This document shows, piece by piece, positions 1 through 5,791 of a DNA stretch of 27,328 bases. The translations under genes and the position numbers were made by a program. The DNA lies in IMG/VR virus record IMGVR_UViG_3300006750_003312, positions 1 to 27,328 of that record; one strand, 5' to 3'. Under the pieces are notes generated by a model. It did no database searches and was not told the origin of the DNA. It worked only from the letters and a program-made list of their open reading frames with translations. Origin of the DNA: a virus. Position 1 is the first letter of the stretch, and each line of letters starts with the position of its first letter.

Positions 1-5
1 AATAA

Positions 6-67
6 CGGTGAGTCACAGTGCAGGTGGCAAGGCCTGCAATAGTAAGAGTTTTATTTTGATACGATAG
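6..67 (+). repeat. Leader repeat copy 1, upstream of the first small gene
   Basis: This stretch holds CGGTGAGTC (6-14), then a 21-nt block starting CCTGCAATAGTAAGAG (33-53), then GATACGATAG (58-67). All three blocks recur in the same order at 337-381. Copy 1 carries 18 extra bases between the first two blocks, and these form a small hairpin, GCAGG (20-24) with CCTGC (33-37). Copies 1 and 2 lie just upstream of small genes starting at 86 and 391, so I infer a duplicated promoter or leader element. No standard -35/-10 pair is obvious. Confidence 0.6.
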
Positions 68-85
68 TTATAAAAAGGGCATTAT

Positions 86-331
86 ATGCATGAGTTAAAC
101 GGTAACATAGAAAAGGCTAAGAAGCAAATCATGGAAATGAGCAAGAAAAGACCCACAAAATATTTTACCCTATATGCGTGTTTCGGCTTATTTGTACAAG
201 AATCCAACAGTATTGGTGTGCATACCCCATCAGATAGTATCGGGGGTGTGTATTGGAAGGCTGGCAAAGAAAGGCAATTTACTGAATGCCAAATAATTAT
301 AGATCAAGTTAATACACCAACGATGTATTAA
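86..331 (+). CDS. Small hypothetical phage protein (81 aa)
   Basis: I do not recognise the family. The N-terminal 20 residues are lysine-rich and helical; the rest is mixed, with aromatic residues and a TLYACFGLFVQ stretch too short and polar at its ends to be a clear membrane segment. Start ATG 86 follows a weak purine run (AAAAAGGG); an internal ATG at residue 16 or 18 is possible. It sits behind leader repeat copy 1 and is followed by copy 2, so it may be a self-contained cassette. Base use here is more A+T-rich and less purine-biased than in genes after about 1060, which suggests separate acquisition. Confidence 0.6.
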   Translation: MHELNGNIEKAKKQIMEMSKKRPTKYFTLYACFGLFVQESNSIGVHTPSDSIGGVYWKAGKERQFTECQIIIDQVNTPTMY

Positions 332-336
332 GAAAT

Positions 337-394
337 CGGTGAGTCCTGCAATAGTAAGAGTTTTAAATACAGATACGATAGGATATAGAAATGA
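337..394 (+). repeat. Leader repeat copy 2, upstream of the second small gene
   Basis: It repeats CGGTGAGTC (337-345), the 21-nt CCTGCAATAGTAAGAG block (345-365) and GATACGATAG (372-381) seen at 6-67. It continues into the 20-nt string ACGATAGGATATAGAAATGA (375-394), which recurs exactly at 812-831. The ATG in that string is the start codon of the downstream gene in both places. The element thus links a transcription or leader signal with a translation start region. Confidence 0.65.
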
Positions 395-600
395 CTAAAC
401 GAGATTACGTCAAATTAGCAGCAAGCCTGAGAAAGTTGAGAAAAGAAAGTGAAGCAGAAGATGAAGCTCATGATTTTTTTCGTGGGTTTCATGCAACATA
501 TGAAATAATCGTTGAAACATTGAGAGAAGACAACATTTCTTTTGATGCTTTACGATTTCATGATGCTGTTTTTAATATCGGCATTGATGATGTTAAATAG
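391..600 (+). CDS. Small hypothetical phage protein (69 aa)
   Basis: A charged helical protein beginning MTKRDYVKLAASLRKL with a central acidic stretch (EAEDEAHDF). This resembles short early phage proteins that begin with a TKxDY motif and occur in many unrelated phages, but I cannot assign a function. The start is ATG 391, placed at the end of the repeated leader. The stop is 12 nt before the next gene, so it is probably co-transcribed with 613-825. Confidence 0.7.
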   Translation: MTKRDYVKLAASLRKLRKESEAEDEAHDFFRGFHATYEIIVETLREDNISFDALRFHDAVFNIGIDDVK

Positions 601-612
601 TGGGAGTATCTA

Positions 613-825
613 ATGGATACCAACACAGACAAATATCGATTTGATGACGCCTACAGAACGGTCTACAAACTCGAAGAGGATGGCTACTGGTTCTTTTGCA
701 CGTACGTAGCTTGCGGAATAACTGCAAAAATGAGCGACTCTAAAAAACTACAGAAAGTCGGGATTTTGGAAAATTGGCGCGAAGGCAAGGACATCCCTAG
801 AGAGTTTCTCCACGATAGGATATAG
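613..825 (+). CDS. Small hypothetical phage protein (70 aa)
   Basis: Unrecognised. It contains an aromatic patch, EEDGYWFFCTYVACGI, around residues 21-36, and a basic C-terminal half. ATG 613 lies behind GGGAG (602-606) at normal spacing. The 3' end of this gene carries the 812-831 copy of the leader repeat, so the start region of the next gene is embedded in its last codons. Confidence 0.65.
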   Translation: MDTNTDKYRFDDAYRTVYKLEEDGYWFFCTYVACGITAKMSDSKKLQKVGILENWREGKDIPREFLHDRI

Positions 826-831
826 AAATGA
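812..831 (+). repeat. Third copy of the short leader element spanning a start codon
   Basis: ACGATAGGATATAGAAATGA is identical to 375-394 and again ends with the start codon of the downstream gene (ATG 828). Only this proximal part is duplicated; the upstream CCTGCAATAG block is missing. It points to gene cassette duplication or to a shared translation-initiation element. Confidence 0.7.
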
Positions 832-1058
832 TAACACTGAACGAAGCTAAACAATTACGTGTAGGTGATATTTTATATCATACTGCGTATTTAAACGCGA
901 ATGGCACAAGTCAACGGTGGAAAGTCAACGGCATGGTGAAAACATGGAAAAGAGACTCGAACCGAATCTCAATTCCTGTGAAACATGGCTTGTACTCATA
1001 TGATTATATCACTGAAAACGATCTTCATTTAGTATCGTTAACGGAAGTTAAAAAATAA
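828..1058 (+). CDS. Conserved small phage protein (76 aa)
   Basis: The sequence pattern is LNEAKQLRVGDILYHT, then N-NGTSQRWKVNG-VKTWKRDSNRI, then VKHGLYSYDYITENDLH. From memory this matches a small conserved protein found in many phages, with the recurring RWxVNGxVKTWK and KHGLY blocks; its function is unknown. It is probably a compact beta-rich domain. The start ATG 828 sits in the repeated leader, 2 nt after the previous stop. The next gene begins 1 nt after its stop (ATG 1060). Confidence 0.75.
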   Translation: MITLNEAKQLRVGDILYHTAYLNANGTSQRWKVNGMVKTWKRDSNRISIPVKHGLYSYDYITENDLHLVSLTEVKK

Positions 1059-1059
1059 T

Positions 1060-1224
1060 ATGAATAATACCGAGGAACAGATAGAGGATCTGAATAGTTA
1101 TGAACACCTAATAGGGATGCTTAGTACTGTAGGGGGTGAGGTGAGTGAGACAGTATTAAAGACGGTAATAGAGTTTATGGAAAACGAAGCGAATGAGCTC
1201 AAGGTAGAATTAGCACATCAGTAG
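1060..1224 (+). CDS. Small acidic helical protein (54 aa)
   Basis: A 54-codon frame begins MNNTEEQIEDLNSYEHL and ends ELKVELAHQ. It is acidic and entirely helix-prone. The stop at 1222-1224 overlaps the strong AGGAGG site of the next gene, a typical phage arrangement that supports this frame. ATG 1060 follows the previous stop after 1 nt. From here rightward the purine-rich codon style (GTA, ATA, GAG, AGG) becomes obvious. No family is recognised. Confidence 0.65.
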   Translation: MNNTEEQIEDLNSYEHLIGMLSTVGGEVSETVLKTVIEFMENEANELKVELAHQ

Positions 1225-1232
1225 GAGGAATC

Positions 1233-1403
1233 ATGGAGTGGTATGTAGACATTGTAAAAGTAGAGCAGGATGGGAGTAGCAAGGTAGGGAAAACCCACGG
1301 ACCCTTTGCTGAAGAATACCAAGCAAGAAGGAGGATGTGGTCTATAGGACATAACTTGGATCATGATAGGTATAGCGTAGAAATAAGGGAGGAAGAAATA
1401 TGA
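1233..1403 (+). CDS. Small hypothetical protein (56 aa)
   Basis: This 56-residue frame has one of the best ribosome-binding sites in the window: AGGAGG at 1223-1228, 4 nt before ATG 1233. It begins MEWYVDIVKVEQDGSSKVGK and ends SVEIREEEI. It reads like a small beta-alpha-beta protein of the kind that often starts with a short strand containing Trp-Tyr-Val. The last codons overlap the next gene as ATGA (1400-1403), implying translational coupling. Function unknown. Confidence 0.7.
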   Translation: MEWYVDIVKVEQDGSSKVGKTHGPFAEEYQARRRMWSIGHNLDHDRYSVEIREEEI

Positions 1404-1639
1404 GAGATCCATTAGCTGTGTATGAGGTTACGTATGTCGTAGGCCCGGATCATGGGATGCCTACAAACAAGCTAACGCTTGCTGTTACTGGTAAGGGGAG
1501 ATTCTGGGAAATAGAAAGCACCTTGAAGGCTATGCATAAGCCAGAAGAAGCAGCAGAAGAAGAGGAAAGAGAGGAGGTAGAGATCACGTTGGTTGATATG
1601 AAGTTTGTAATGTCAGTAGTGAGGGGGTTGTATCTGTGA
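1400..1639 (+). CDS. Small hypothetical protein with acidic tail region (79 aa)
   Basis: Start ATG 1400 overlaps the previous stop (ATGA) and follows GGGAGGAAG (1388-1396). The N-terminal half appears beta-rich (VYEVTYVVG, KLTLAVTGKG). Residues about 48-59 form an acidic run of Glu and Ala, and a hydrophobic end follows (VDMKFVMSVVRGLYL). Its stop overlaps a GTG start for a tiny membrane peptide. I recognise no family. Confidence 0.65.
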   Translation: MRDPLAVYEVTYVVGPDHGMPTNKLTLAVTGKGRFWEIESTLKAMHKPEEAAEEEEREEVEITLVDMKFVMSVVRGLYL

Positions 1640-1719
1640 CAGTGGTAGTAGGGGTAGTAGGGGCGGTTATTATCATAGCCTTGATAAGTTTGTTACCAAA
1701 AAAGGGGAAAAGGAAATGA
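1636..1719 (+). CDS. Tiny single-pass membrane peptide (27 aa)
   Basis: GTG 1636 overlaps the previous stop as GTGA, and the stop at 1717-1719 overlaps the next ATG as ATGA. The product is 27 residues: about 20 hydrophobic residues (Val/Ile/Gly/Ala/Leu-rich, no charge) followed by a basic tail, KKGKRK. That is the pattern of a single-pass membrane peptide with a cytoplasmic basic end. The double stop-start overlap is the main reason to believe it. Its role could be inhibition of a host membrane function, but that is a guess. Confidence 0.55.
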   Translation: MTVVVGVVGAVIIIALISLLPKKGKRK

Positions 1720-2063
1720 CCTATAACGAGCAGCAAAGGATAGTAGATATCACCTTAGACACCTGCCCGGGAGTAAGGGATAGGGTAGATAGAATCTATT
1801 GGGGGAATGTGGACCCGGACCTGATATACATCATCAATGCCCTTAAGGAGGTGGCAATAGGGGCAGAGGATAAGATAGAGAGAGCATTAGAGGATCAGGA
1901 AGCCAAGTTAGACCTAGTACGAGACAGGTTAGAGGAGATCAGTAATGAGGGATATAGATTCGAGAGCATAGTAGAGGATGTAGAGGGGGCAAGGGCTTTC
2001 ATCGAGACGCAAATAGAGGAGATCACTGAGGAACTAGATAAACGCGATGAAGGAGATAGTTAG
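1716..2063 (+). CDS. Coiled-coil protein (115 aa)
   Basis: Acidic, with heptad-like helical stretches from residue about 48 to the end (ALEDQEAKLDLVRDRLEEI and EEITEELDKRDEGDS). The N-terminus (MTYNEQQRIVDITLDTCPG) may be a short helical cap. Start ATG 1716 is coupled to the tiny membrane peptide by ATGA overlap, and the next gene starts 17 nt before this stop. It is probably an oligomeric accessory protein; the family is unknown. Confidence 0.7.
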   Translation: MTYNEQQRIVDITLDTCPGVRDRVDRIYWGNVDPDLIYIINALKEVAIGAEDKIERALEDQEAKLDLVRDRLEEISNEGYRFESIVEDVEGARAFIETQIEEITEELDKRDEGDS

Positions 2064-2229
2064 AAGGAGGTGGAGGTTAGAGTGCAAAGTCTGCCGGCAT
2101 ACATGGGTTACAAGAGGAACCTTTAGCTGGGAAGACTTACATAGTCAGTTAGATAGGCTTGTTTCGCTGGAGTGTGGACACTCCGATTGGGGAGGATTAA
2201 GGAACATAGTAGAAATCACCAAGGAGTAA
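2047..2229 (+). CDS. Zinc-ribbon-like small protein (60 aa)
   Basis: Cys13 and Cys16 (CKVC) and Cys43 with His45 (ECGH) form a plausible CxxC...CxH zinc site, with a short amphipathic helix between. The N-terminus is strongly basic (KEIVRRRWRLE), consistent with nucleic acid or protein binding. Start ATG 2047 lies inside the end of the preceding gene. Small zinc-ribbon proteins are common in phage early regions; the specific target cannot be deduced. Confidence 0.65.
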   Translation: MKEIVRRRWRLECKVCRHTWVTRGTFSWEDLHSQLDRLVSLECGHSDWGGLRNIVEITKE

Positions 2230-2232
2230 GGG

Positions 2233-2466
2233 ATGTATGTAAATGTAGATATAGAGATGCAAGATATCGCAAATTGTCTTGAAAGAGGCGAGGTAGAGAC
2301 CTTGATGGGGTTGATGGGTATCGAGAACCGAGCAAGGGCAAGGAAGTGCTTGGTAGAGAGCAGTACAAGTAGATTTATTGAGAAGTTCGAAACCTTGAGC
2401 CAGATGAAAAAGGAAATCATTATCAAGATCATTGTATTGTTAGATATGGATAATATCCCTGAGTAA
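2233..2466 (+). CDS. Small hypothetical helical protein (77 aa)
   Basis: ATG 2233 follows AAGGAG (2220-2225) at good spacing. The product is predicted helical throughout: MYVNVDIEMQDIANCLERG, then a region with two Cys in unrelated positions, then a hydrophobic/charged C-terminal helix (KEIIIKIIVLLDMDNIPE). No motif or family is recognised. Confidence 0.65.
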   Translation: MYVNVDIEMQDIANCLERGEVETLMGLMGIENRARARKCLVESSTSRFIEKFETLSQMKKEIIIKIIVLLDMDNIPE

Positions 2467-2508
2467 CATGCATGTTTCGCTTGACACAACAAAACCGGAG
2501 GTAGTATT

Positions 2509-2949
2509 ATGAACACCGTGGAAAAAAAACCAAAAAAGCTGGGAGAATTCATGAACGAGATCCCCTTAGCACAACGTGAGGCAGTTATTCAAGAACTAAT
2601 GAGAGACACTGTGAAAGAAATCGCGTTAGATTCCTACAAGAGCATGCAGGATAGAGGCATGGAGAAGTCTATCCAAGTGTTGCGCTCCATGCCGGTTATA
2701 CCACAGATAGTGGTTGATTGGGATGATGAAGACGACCCTTCCTTAGTCCGAACCATTTGGAATGTGTATGGGTTTACAAAGATCACTCCTTTTGTAGCAC
2801 CAGCTACTTGTGTCAGAGCCTTTGCGGTTATAGGGGAGTTTTTGTTAAACGTCTTAAATAAGGACCCAGTGTCTCCGAAGGATGGGTTTGCGTTGCAGTG
2901 GGGATTGTATGATGCATTGATACGGGAGGTAGGGAATGCCAGCATCTAG
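2509..2949 (+). CDS. Hypothetical protein upstream of the nuclease (146 aa)
   Basis: Preceded by a strong GGAGG site (2496-2500) ahead of ATG 2509. The N-terminal 60 residues are helical and Lys/Glu-rich. The middle has an acidic segment (VVDWDDEDDPS) and the C-terminal half is hydrophobic and aromatic but not clearly membrane-spanning. Its last 14 nt overlap the start of the Cas4-like nuclease, so the two are probably translated together and may act together. No known family is recognised. Confidence 0.7.
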   Translation: MNTVEKKPKKLGEFMNEIPLAQREAVIQELMRDTVKEIALDSYKSMQDRGMEKSIQVLRSMPVIPQIVVDWDDEDDPSLVRTIWNVYGFTKITPFVAPATCVRAFAVIGEFLLNVLNKDPVSPKDGFALQWGLYDALIREVGNASI

Positions 2950-3892
2950 TAGAGAGAGTTCAGCAGGGAGTCATTTCTATGGGACATATCGGGACTGCGG
3001 GAGAAAGTTTTTCCTAAAGTATGTATTAGGATACAGACCTACCCGGACAGCCAAAGCCTTGATCTTTGGAGGGGTGATGCATGAGGCCATTGCAGCCTAT
3101 TACCTGAGTATGCAAAGAGACATTGAAGCAACCATTGAGTTCTTCCTACGGGAGCTAGCAGGTAGAGAGGAGGAGTTTCTTAAAGAGGAGGACTTGATTA
3201 CAAGCCGAACCCTTGGACCGGCATACTTGAAGAGCTGGCATACCACCTGGGGAGAGTATGATGAGAGGATCTATGATGTAGTCGAGGTAGAGGAACCGTA
3301 TGAGATTAAACTTGGACCGAATGAAGATTACATATTCACAGTAAGGCTAGATAGAGTGATGAGAGAGAAGGCCACGAAAAGGTATGTAGTGTTTGATACC
3401 AAGACCACGGGATGGAGTCTAGACGGGACCTTTAAGAGTGTGAATGCCATGGATCAGATGACTAGTTACATATGGGCTATTAATAAGGTGCATCCGGAAT
3501 GGAATGTAACAGACGCTATACCGGATATCATCTACGGAAGAGCAAGCAAAGTAGAAGGTAGAGCACCAAGTGTGAAGTGCGAAAGACCCGGAGAGATATA
3601 CCGAGACTCCTATAGCCAAGCACAGTTTGAGATAGGGATCTTTGGAACCATCCTAGAAGTAAGCCAAAAGGTAGATAACCTAGATGAATATCCGGGAGAG
3701 ATGTTGTTCCCTAGAAACGGGAGCACCTGCGCGAAGTTCGGATGTGAGTACCTGGATATATGTAGAACAAAAGTAGACCCAAACCGAGTACCAGTTACCT
3801 TCGATAGAGACCCTTGGGTAGAGGATGATCTCGAGGACCTGAGGAAGATCAGACCCCTAGAGGATCAAGTAGAGGATCAAGCACCCTTCTAA
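2936..3892 (+). CDS. Cas4/RecB-like PD-(D/E)XK nuclease with Fe-S cysteines (318 aa)
   Basis: A RecB-family nuclease of the Cas4/AddB type. An early Cys21 (YRDCGRKF) is followed by a conserved HE pair (His49-Glu50), Asp139 in the second strand (VRLDRVM), the DxK motif Asp154-x-Lys156 (VFDTKTT) and the Q-x3-Y motif Gln174-Tyr178. Cys265, Cys270 and Cys276 lie near the C-terminus. With Cys21 these make the four-cysteine set that binds a 4Fe-4S cluster in Cas4 and AddB. In phages such enzymes process DNA ends for recombination. It stands three genes before a Sak4-like ATPase and an SSB-like gene, fitting a recombination module. Its acidic C-terminal tail (EDDLEDL...EDQAPF) is extra. Start ATG 2936 overlaps the gene upstream; the stop overlaps the next start (TAATG). 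Confidence 0.88.
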   Translation: MPASSRESSAGSHFYGTYRDCGRKFFLKYVLGYRPTRTAKALIFGGVMHEAIAAYYLSMQRDIEATIEFFLRELAGREEEFLKEEDLITSRTLGPAYLKSWHTTWGEYDERIYDVVEVEEPYEIKLGPNEDYIFTVRLDRVMREKATKRYVVFDTKTTGWSLDGTFKSVNAMDQMTSYIWAINKVHPEWNVTDAIPDIIYGRASKVEGRAPSVKCERPGEIYRDSYSQAQFEIGIFGTILEVSQKVDNLDEYPGEMLFPRNGSTCAKFGCEYLDICRTKVDPNRVPVTFDRDPWVEDDLEDLRKIRPLEDQVEDQAPF

Positions 3893-4092
3893 TGGATGAA
3901 ATAGACGCAGAGGTAGAAAGGGTAGCAGAAAGCTTAGGGATCTTTACTAGTGGGACGTTGATGCAGAAACTACCAGATAGAGGAGAGGTTTATATCCTGA
4001 TGCAGTTAGGAAGGTTGAGGAAAACCGGGAGGATCATGAGGACAACCAAGGGTGTGTATACCTACAAAGGAACAAGGAAGGTAGAGGATTAA
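3892..4092 (+). CDS. Small winged-helix-like protein (66 aa)
   Basis: The order of elements suggests a minimal winged helix: a helix (DAEVERVAESLGI), a turn, a helix (TLMQKLP), a recognition-like helix (EVYILMQLGRLRKTG) and a beta hairpin wing (RIMRTTKGVYTYKG). The final hairpin with a Thr-Lys-Gly turn and a YxY strand is typical of such wings. Start and stop touch both neighbours (TAATG before, ATG immediately after), so it is in an operon with the nuclease and the ATPase. It might be a DNA-binding partner of either; this is inferred from fold pattern only. Confidence 0.65.
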   Translation: MDEIDAEVERVAESLGIFTSGTLMQKLPDRGEVYILMQLGRLRKTGRIMRTTKGVYTYKGTRKVED

Positions 4093-4329
4093 ATGGGAAC
4101 ACGGACTATGAGACAAGTTCAAGCAGGTCATAGGAATTGGCAGAAGGCACAAATCATGGGTTTTATAGCACAAGCGGAGTCTATGATAATGAAGGGGGAG
4201 ACTTTGTATACAAAAGAAGTGAATGAAATAGAAAAGATTCGAAATATAGCAGAAGAGCTTCTTCATTTATGGGAACCATTGATCCCTGATGAGGATGAAG
4301 GTAGACCTCGACAAGGAGATAAAGAATGA
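4093..4329 (+). CDS. Small helical hypothetical protein (78 aa)
   Basis: ATG 4093 directly follows the previous stop. The product is helical, with a basic N-terminus (MGTRTMRQVQAGHRNWQKAQ), an amphipathic central part and an acidic C-terminus (LIPDEDEGRPRQGDKE). The stop overlaps the ATPase start as ATGA (4326-4329). No family is recognised; its position suggests an accessory to the recombination ATPase. Confidence 0.65.
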   Translation: MGTRTMRQVQAGHRNWQKAQIMGFIAQAESMIMKGETLYTKEVNEIEKIRNIAEELLHLWEPLIPDEDEGRPRQGDKE

Positions 4330-5057
4330 GGTTAAAAGATTGGGTAGAGAATCTAGGGATTTACAACAAAGAAGAGAACCCCGCAGTAAGACTGTTGTTA
4401 TACGGTGAACCGGGGGCAGGGAAGACTATGTTTGCTTTGAGCGGACCAAAACCTTTCGTCATAGACACAGAACGAGGGTTGAACACAGCGAATCACATGG
4501 GAGTAACACCCCAGTATCTGTCACTAAGTAAGGAGGATCAGGTATATAAAATCATCTGCGATGTGTTGAATAAAATAAGAGACAAGGAAGATCCATTCGA
4601 GGAACCCCCTGAAACAGTCATCATCGATAGCCTTACAGCGTTGGGGGAAATGATCCTATGGGAAGCTATGAGAAGCCCGGGAGGTACCCGGATGCCAAAA
4701 GACCCCACTAACGACAAGCCTGAGTTTGATGATTGGAACGCTCTCCAGAATCGAATAAAGAAGATCCTTGATATCTTAAAGGACCTATCCTGTCATGTAA
4801 TATGCACCGCGGGAGTTAAGCTAGAAAAAGACGAGATCCGAAACACCTTCGTAGGAAGACCAAACATACTCGGGGGTATAAGAGATGTGATAGGACATTA
4901 TTTTGATGAGTTCTTCTATATGGAACCAAGGGGGAGTGGGGATAAGTTGAAGTATGTAACCTATACCAAACGGCATGAGTATTATGCAGCAAAAAGCAGA
5001 GGGAACAGGCCTGGGAAGATAGAGAACGCAAGTTTCAAAGACTTAGTAACTAGTTAA
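4326..5057 (+). CDS. Sak4/RecA-like recombination ATPase (243 aa)
   Basis: A single P-loop domain of the AAA_24/Sak4 type. Walker A is GEPGAGKT at residues 27-34, preceded by a LLLY strand. Walker B is TVIID at 97-101 (Asp101) followed by SLTALGE. A segment starting FVIDTERG (44-51) is the usual second strand of this family. The length of about 240 residues is normal for these shortened RecA-core proteins. The characterised phage Sak4 is known to promote single-strand annealing with its SSB; here a candidate SSB-like gene is next but one, and a Cas4-like nuclease lies upstream. ATG 4326 overlaps the previous stop. The gene ends at TAA 5055-5057, followed by the tRNA-like region rather than the next gene. 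Confidence 0.85.
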   Translation: MRLKDWVENLGIYNKEENPAVRLLLYGEPGAGKTMFALSGPKPFVIDTERGLNTANHMGVTPQYLSLSKEDQVYKIICDVLNKIRDKEDPFEEPPETVIIDSLTALGEMILWEAMRSPGGTRMPKDPTNDKPEFDDWNALQNRIKKILDILKDLSCHVICTAGVKLEKDEIRNTFVGRPNILGGIRDVIGHYFDEFFYMEPRGSGDKLKYVTYTKRHEYYAAKSRGNRPGKIENASFKDLVTS

Positions 5058-5066
5058 ATGTTACTT

Positions 5067-5166
5067 GCCCATGGCGGGTGCGGGGTTGTACCTACCTCCT
5101 TACCCCCTGTCACCGGAAGCAAACAGCCTCCTGCACCGGAATCGGGTTCGACTCCCGATGTGGGCA
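5067..5166 (+). ncRNA. tRNA-like structure 1 (acceptor and T arm, long helix instead of D/anticodon arms)
   Basis: Pairs read directly: acceptor GCCCATG 5067-5073 with TGTGGGC 5159-5165 (two G-T pairs), discriminator A5166, no encoded CCA. The T arm lies exactly against the acceptor 3' strand: TCGGG 5142-5146 with CCCGA 5154-5158 around the canonical loop TTCGACT 5147-5153. Instead of D and anticodon arms there is one 9-bp helix, 5077-5085 with 5129-5137 (core GGTGC/GCACC plus two G-T pairs), closing a 43-nt pyrimidine-rich loop. I could not fit a normal anticodon arm. The layout recalls tmRNA tRNA-like domains, but the tmRNA 5' consensus is absent. It may be a decayed tRNA, a stable processed RNA, or a novel tRNA mimic. 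Confidence 0.55.
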
Positions 5167-5187
5167 TATCTGATCACCGATCACCTT

Positions 5188-5243
5188 GTACCAGTTAGCA
5201 ACATAACACGGGCTAACATAGGGTTCAGGTCCCTGCTGGTACA
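5188..5243 (+). ncRNA. tRNA-like structure 2 (56 nt, minimal, no anticodon arm)
   Basis: Acceptor GTACCAG 5188-5194 pairs perfectly with CTGGTAC 5236-5242, with A5243 in the discriminator position. One further T-A pair (5187 with 5243) is possible. The T arm abuts the acceptor: TAGGG 5219-5223 with CCCTG 5231-5235, loop TTCAGGT, which keeps TTC but has G where tRNAs have conserved A58. The only other arm is a 5-bp stem TTAGC 5195-5199 with GCTAA 5212-5216, with a 12-nt loop. The result is a closed three-way junction with the same architecture as element 1, 21 nt upstream. At 56 nt it is far too short for a normal tRNA. Confidence 0.5.
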
Positions 5244-5251
5244 TCTCTTAT

Positions 5252-5266
5252 AAAGGCGTTGCCTTT
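5252..5266 (+). promoter_or_regulatory. Short hairpin in the leader of the SSB-like gene
   Basis: AAAGGC (5252-5257), a GTT loop and GCCTTT (5261-5266) make a perfect 6-bp stem, about 20 nt before the ribosome-binding site of the next gene. No T-run follows directly (TTTTT comes 12 nt later at about 5278), so it is a weak terminator at best. It could define the 3' end of the upstream tRNA-like transcript or protect the 5' end of the downstream message. Confidence 0.4.
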
Positions 5267-5296
5267 GGAGATATCAATTTTTCGGAGGTGTTCTAC

Positions 5297-5731
5297 ATGA
5301 GCACAGTTTCAATTTCAGGTCTGAGCGAAGCGAAGGAACGGAGTCCCCTTGATACCGGTATCTATACCCTTGAGGTAGGTGATGATACTAAGGGCATAGT
5401 AAAGGATGATGGGAATATAACCCTACAGGTGCAGAGTGAGGTCATGGAGGGACCAGAGCAGAGAGACGAGAGCCAATCAGAAGGTCGGAAGGTATATGAT
5501 TGGTTTCAAATGACAAACCTGCATTTGCATAGTGATGGTGGGAACTTTGCAAGAGCAAAATTGAATGCTTTTCTACAAGCTAGTGGGGTAGATTTTGATG
5601 AGTCCGCCATAGATGTAGAGGCATTGGCTGAGGATCTGAAGGGATGTAGTTTTATAGCTACTAACAAAGTAAAGAAAAACAAGCTAACCCAGGAACTAGG
5701 GGAGAACTGGAGCAAACACCGAGCTGAATAG
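5297..5731 (+). CDS. Candidate phage single-stranded-DNA-binding (SSB-like) protein (144 aa)
   Basis: The start is chosen at ATG 5297 (MSTVSISGLSE) because CGGAGG at 5283-5288 lies 8 nt upstream; an earlier GTG at 5288 would overlap that site. The N-terminal half reads as beta strands with the pattern SPLDTGIYTLEV...ITLQVQSEVMEG, then WFQMTNLHLHSDGG, then helix NFARAKLNAFLQASGV and a final strand pair with a Lys-rich end. This resembles the DUF669-type proteins that accompany phage recombinases and act as SSB. There is no acidic SSB tail. Position after a Sak4-like ATPase supports the idea. An intrinsic terminator follows, so the recombination operon ends here. Confidence 0.5.
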   Translation: MSTVSISGLSEAKERSPLDTGIYTLEVGDDTKGIVKDDGNITLQVQSEVMEGPEQRDESQSEGRKVYDWFQMTNLHLHSDGGNFARAKLNAFLQASGVDFDESAIDVEALAEDLKGCSFIATNKVKKNKLTQELGENWSKHRAE

Positions 5732-5738
5732 TTAGACC

Positions 5739-5777
5739 GAGGGGGAGTAGGGTAGTACCTGCTCCCTCTTTTTTTAT
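5739..5777 (+). terminator. Intrinsic terminator after the recombination block
   Basis: GAGGG (5739-5743) pairs with CCCTC (5764-5768) and AGTAGG (5746-5751) pairs with CCTGCT (5758-5763, one G-T), with a two-G bulge, followed by TTTTTTT starting at 5769. This is a GC-rich stem plus T-run, 8 nt after the stop of the SSB-like gene. Confidence 0.8.
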
Positions 5778-5791
5778 TATCAGGGGGAGTT

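Noticed and set aside
2481-2510. TTGACA (2481-2486) and TATTAT (2505-2510) 18 nt apart, like a sigma-70 promoter
   Set aside because: The -10 box overlaps the ATG 2509 start codon and a perfect GGAGG site lies between the two boxes, so a transcript from it would start inside the gene and lose its ribosome site.
5058-5198. ATG frame of 46 codons directly after the ATPase stop
   Set aside because: It covers tRNA-like structure 1, has Pro/Ser/Gly-rich composition unlike neighbours and no ribosome site; RNA structure explains the sequence better. The longer frame 5065-5253 is rejected for the same reasons.
5067-5243. Phage attachment site built from a tRNA gene end
   Set aside because: There is no integrase or excisionase in the window, the gene layout is that of a lytic phage, and attP sites usually hold only the 3' half of a tRNA, not paired 5' acceptor strands.
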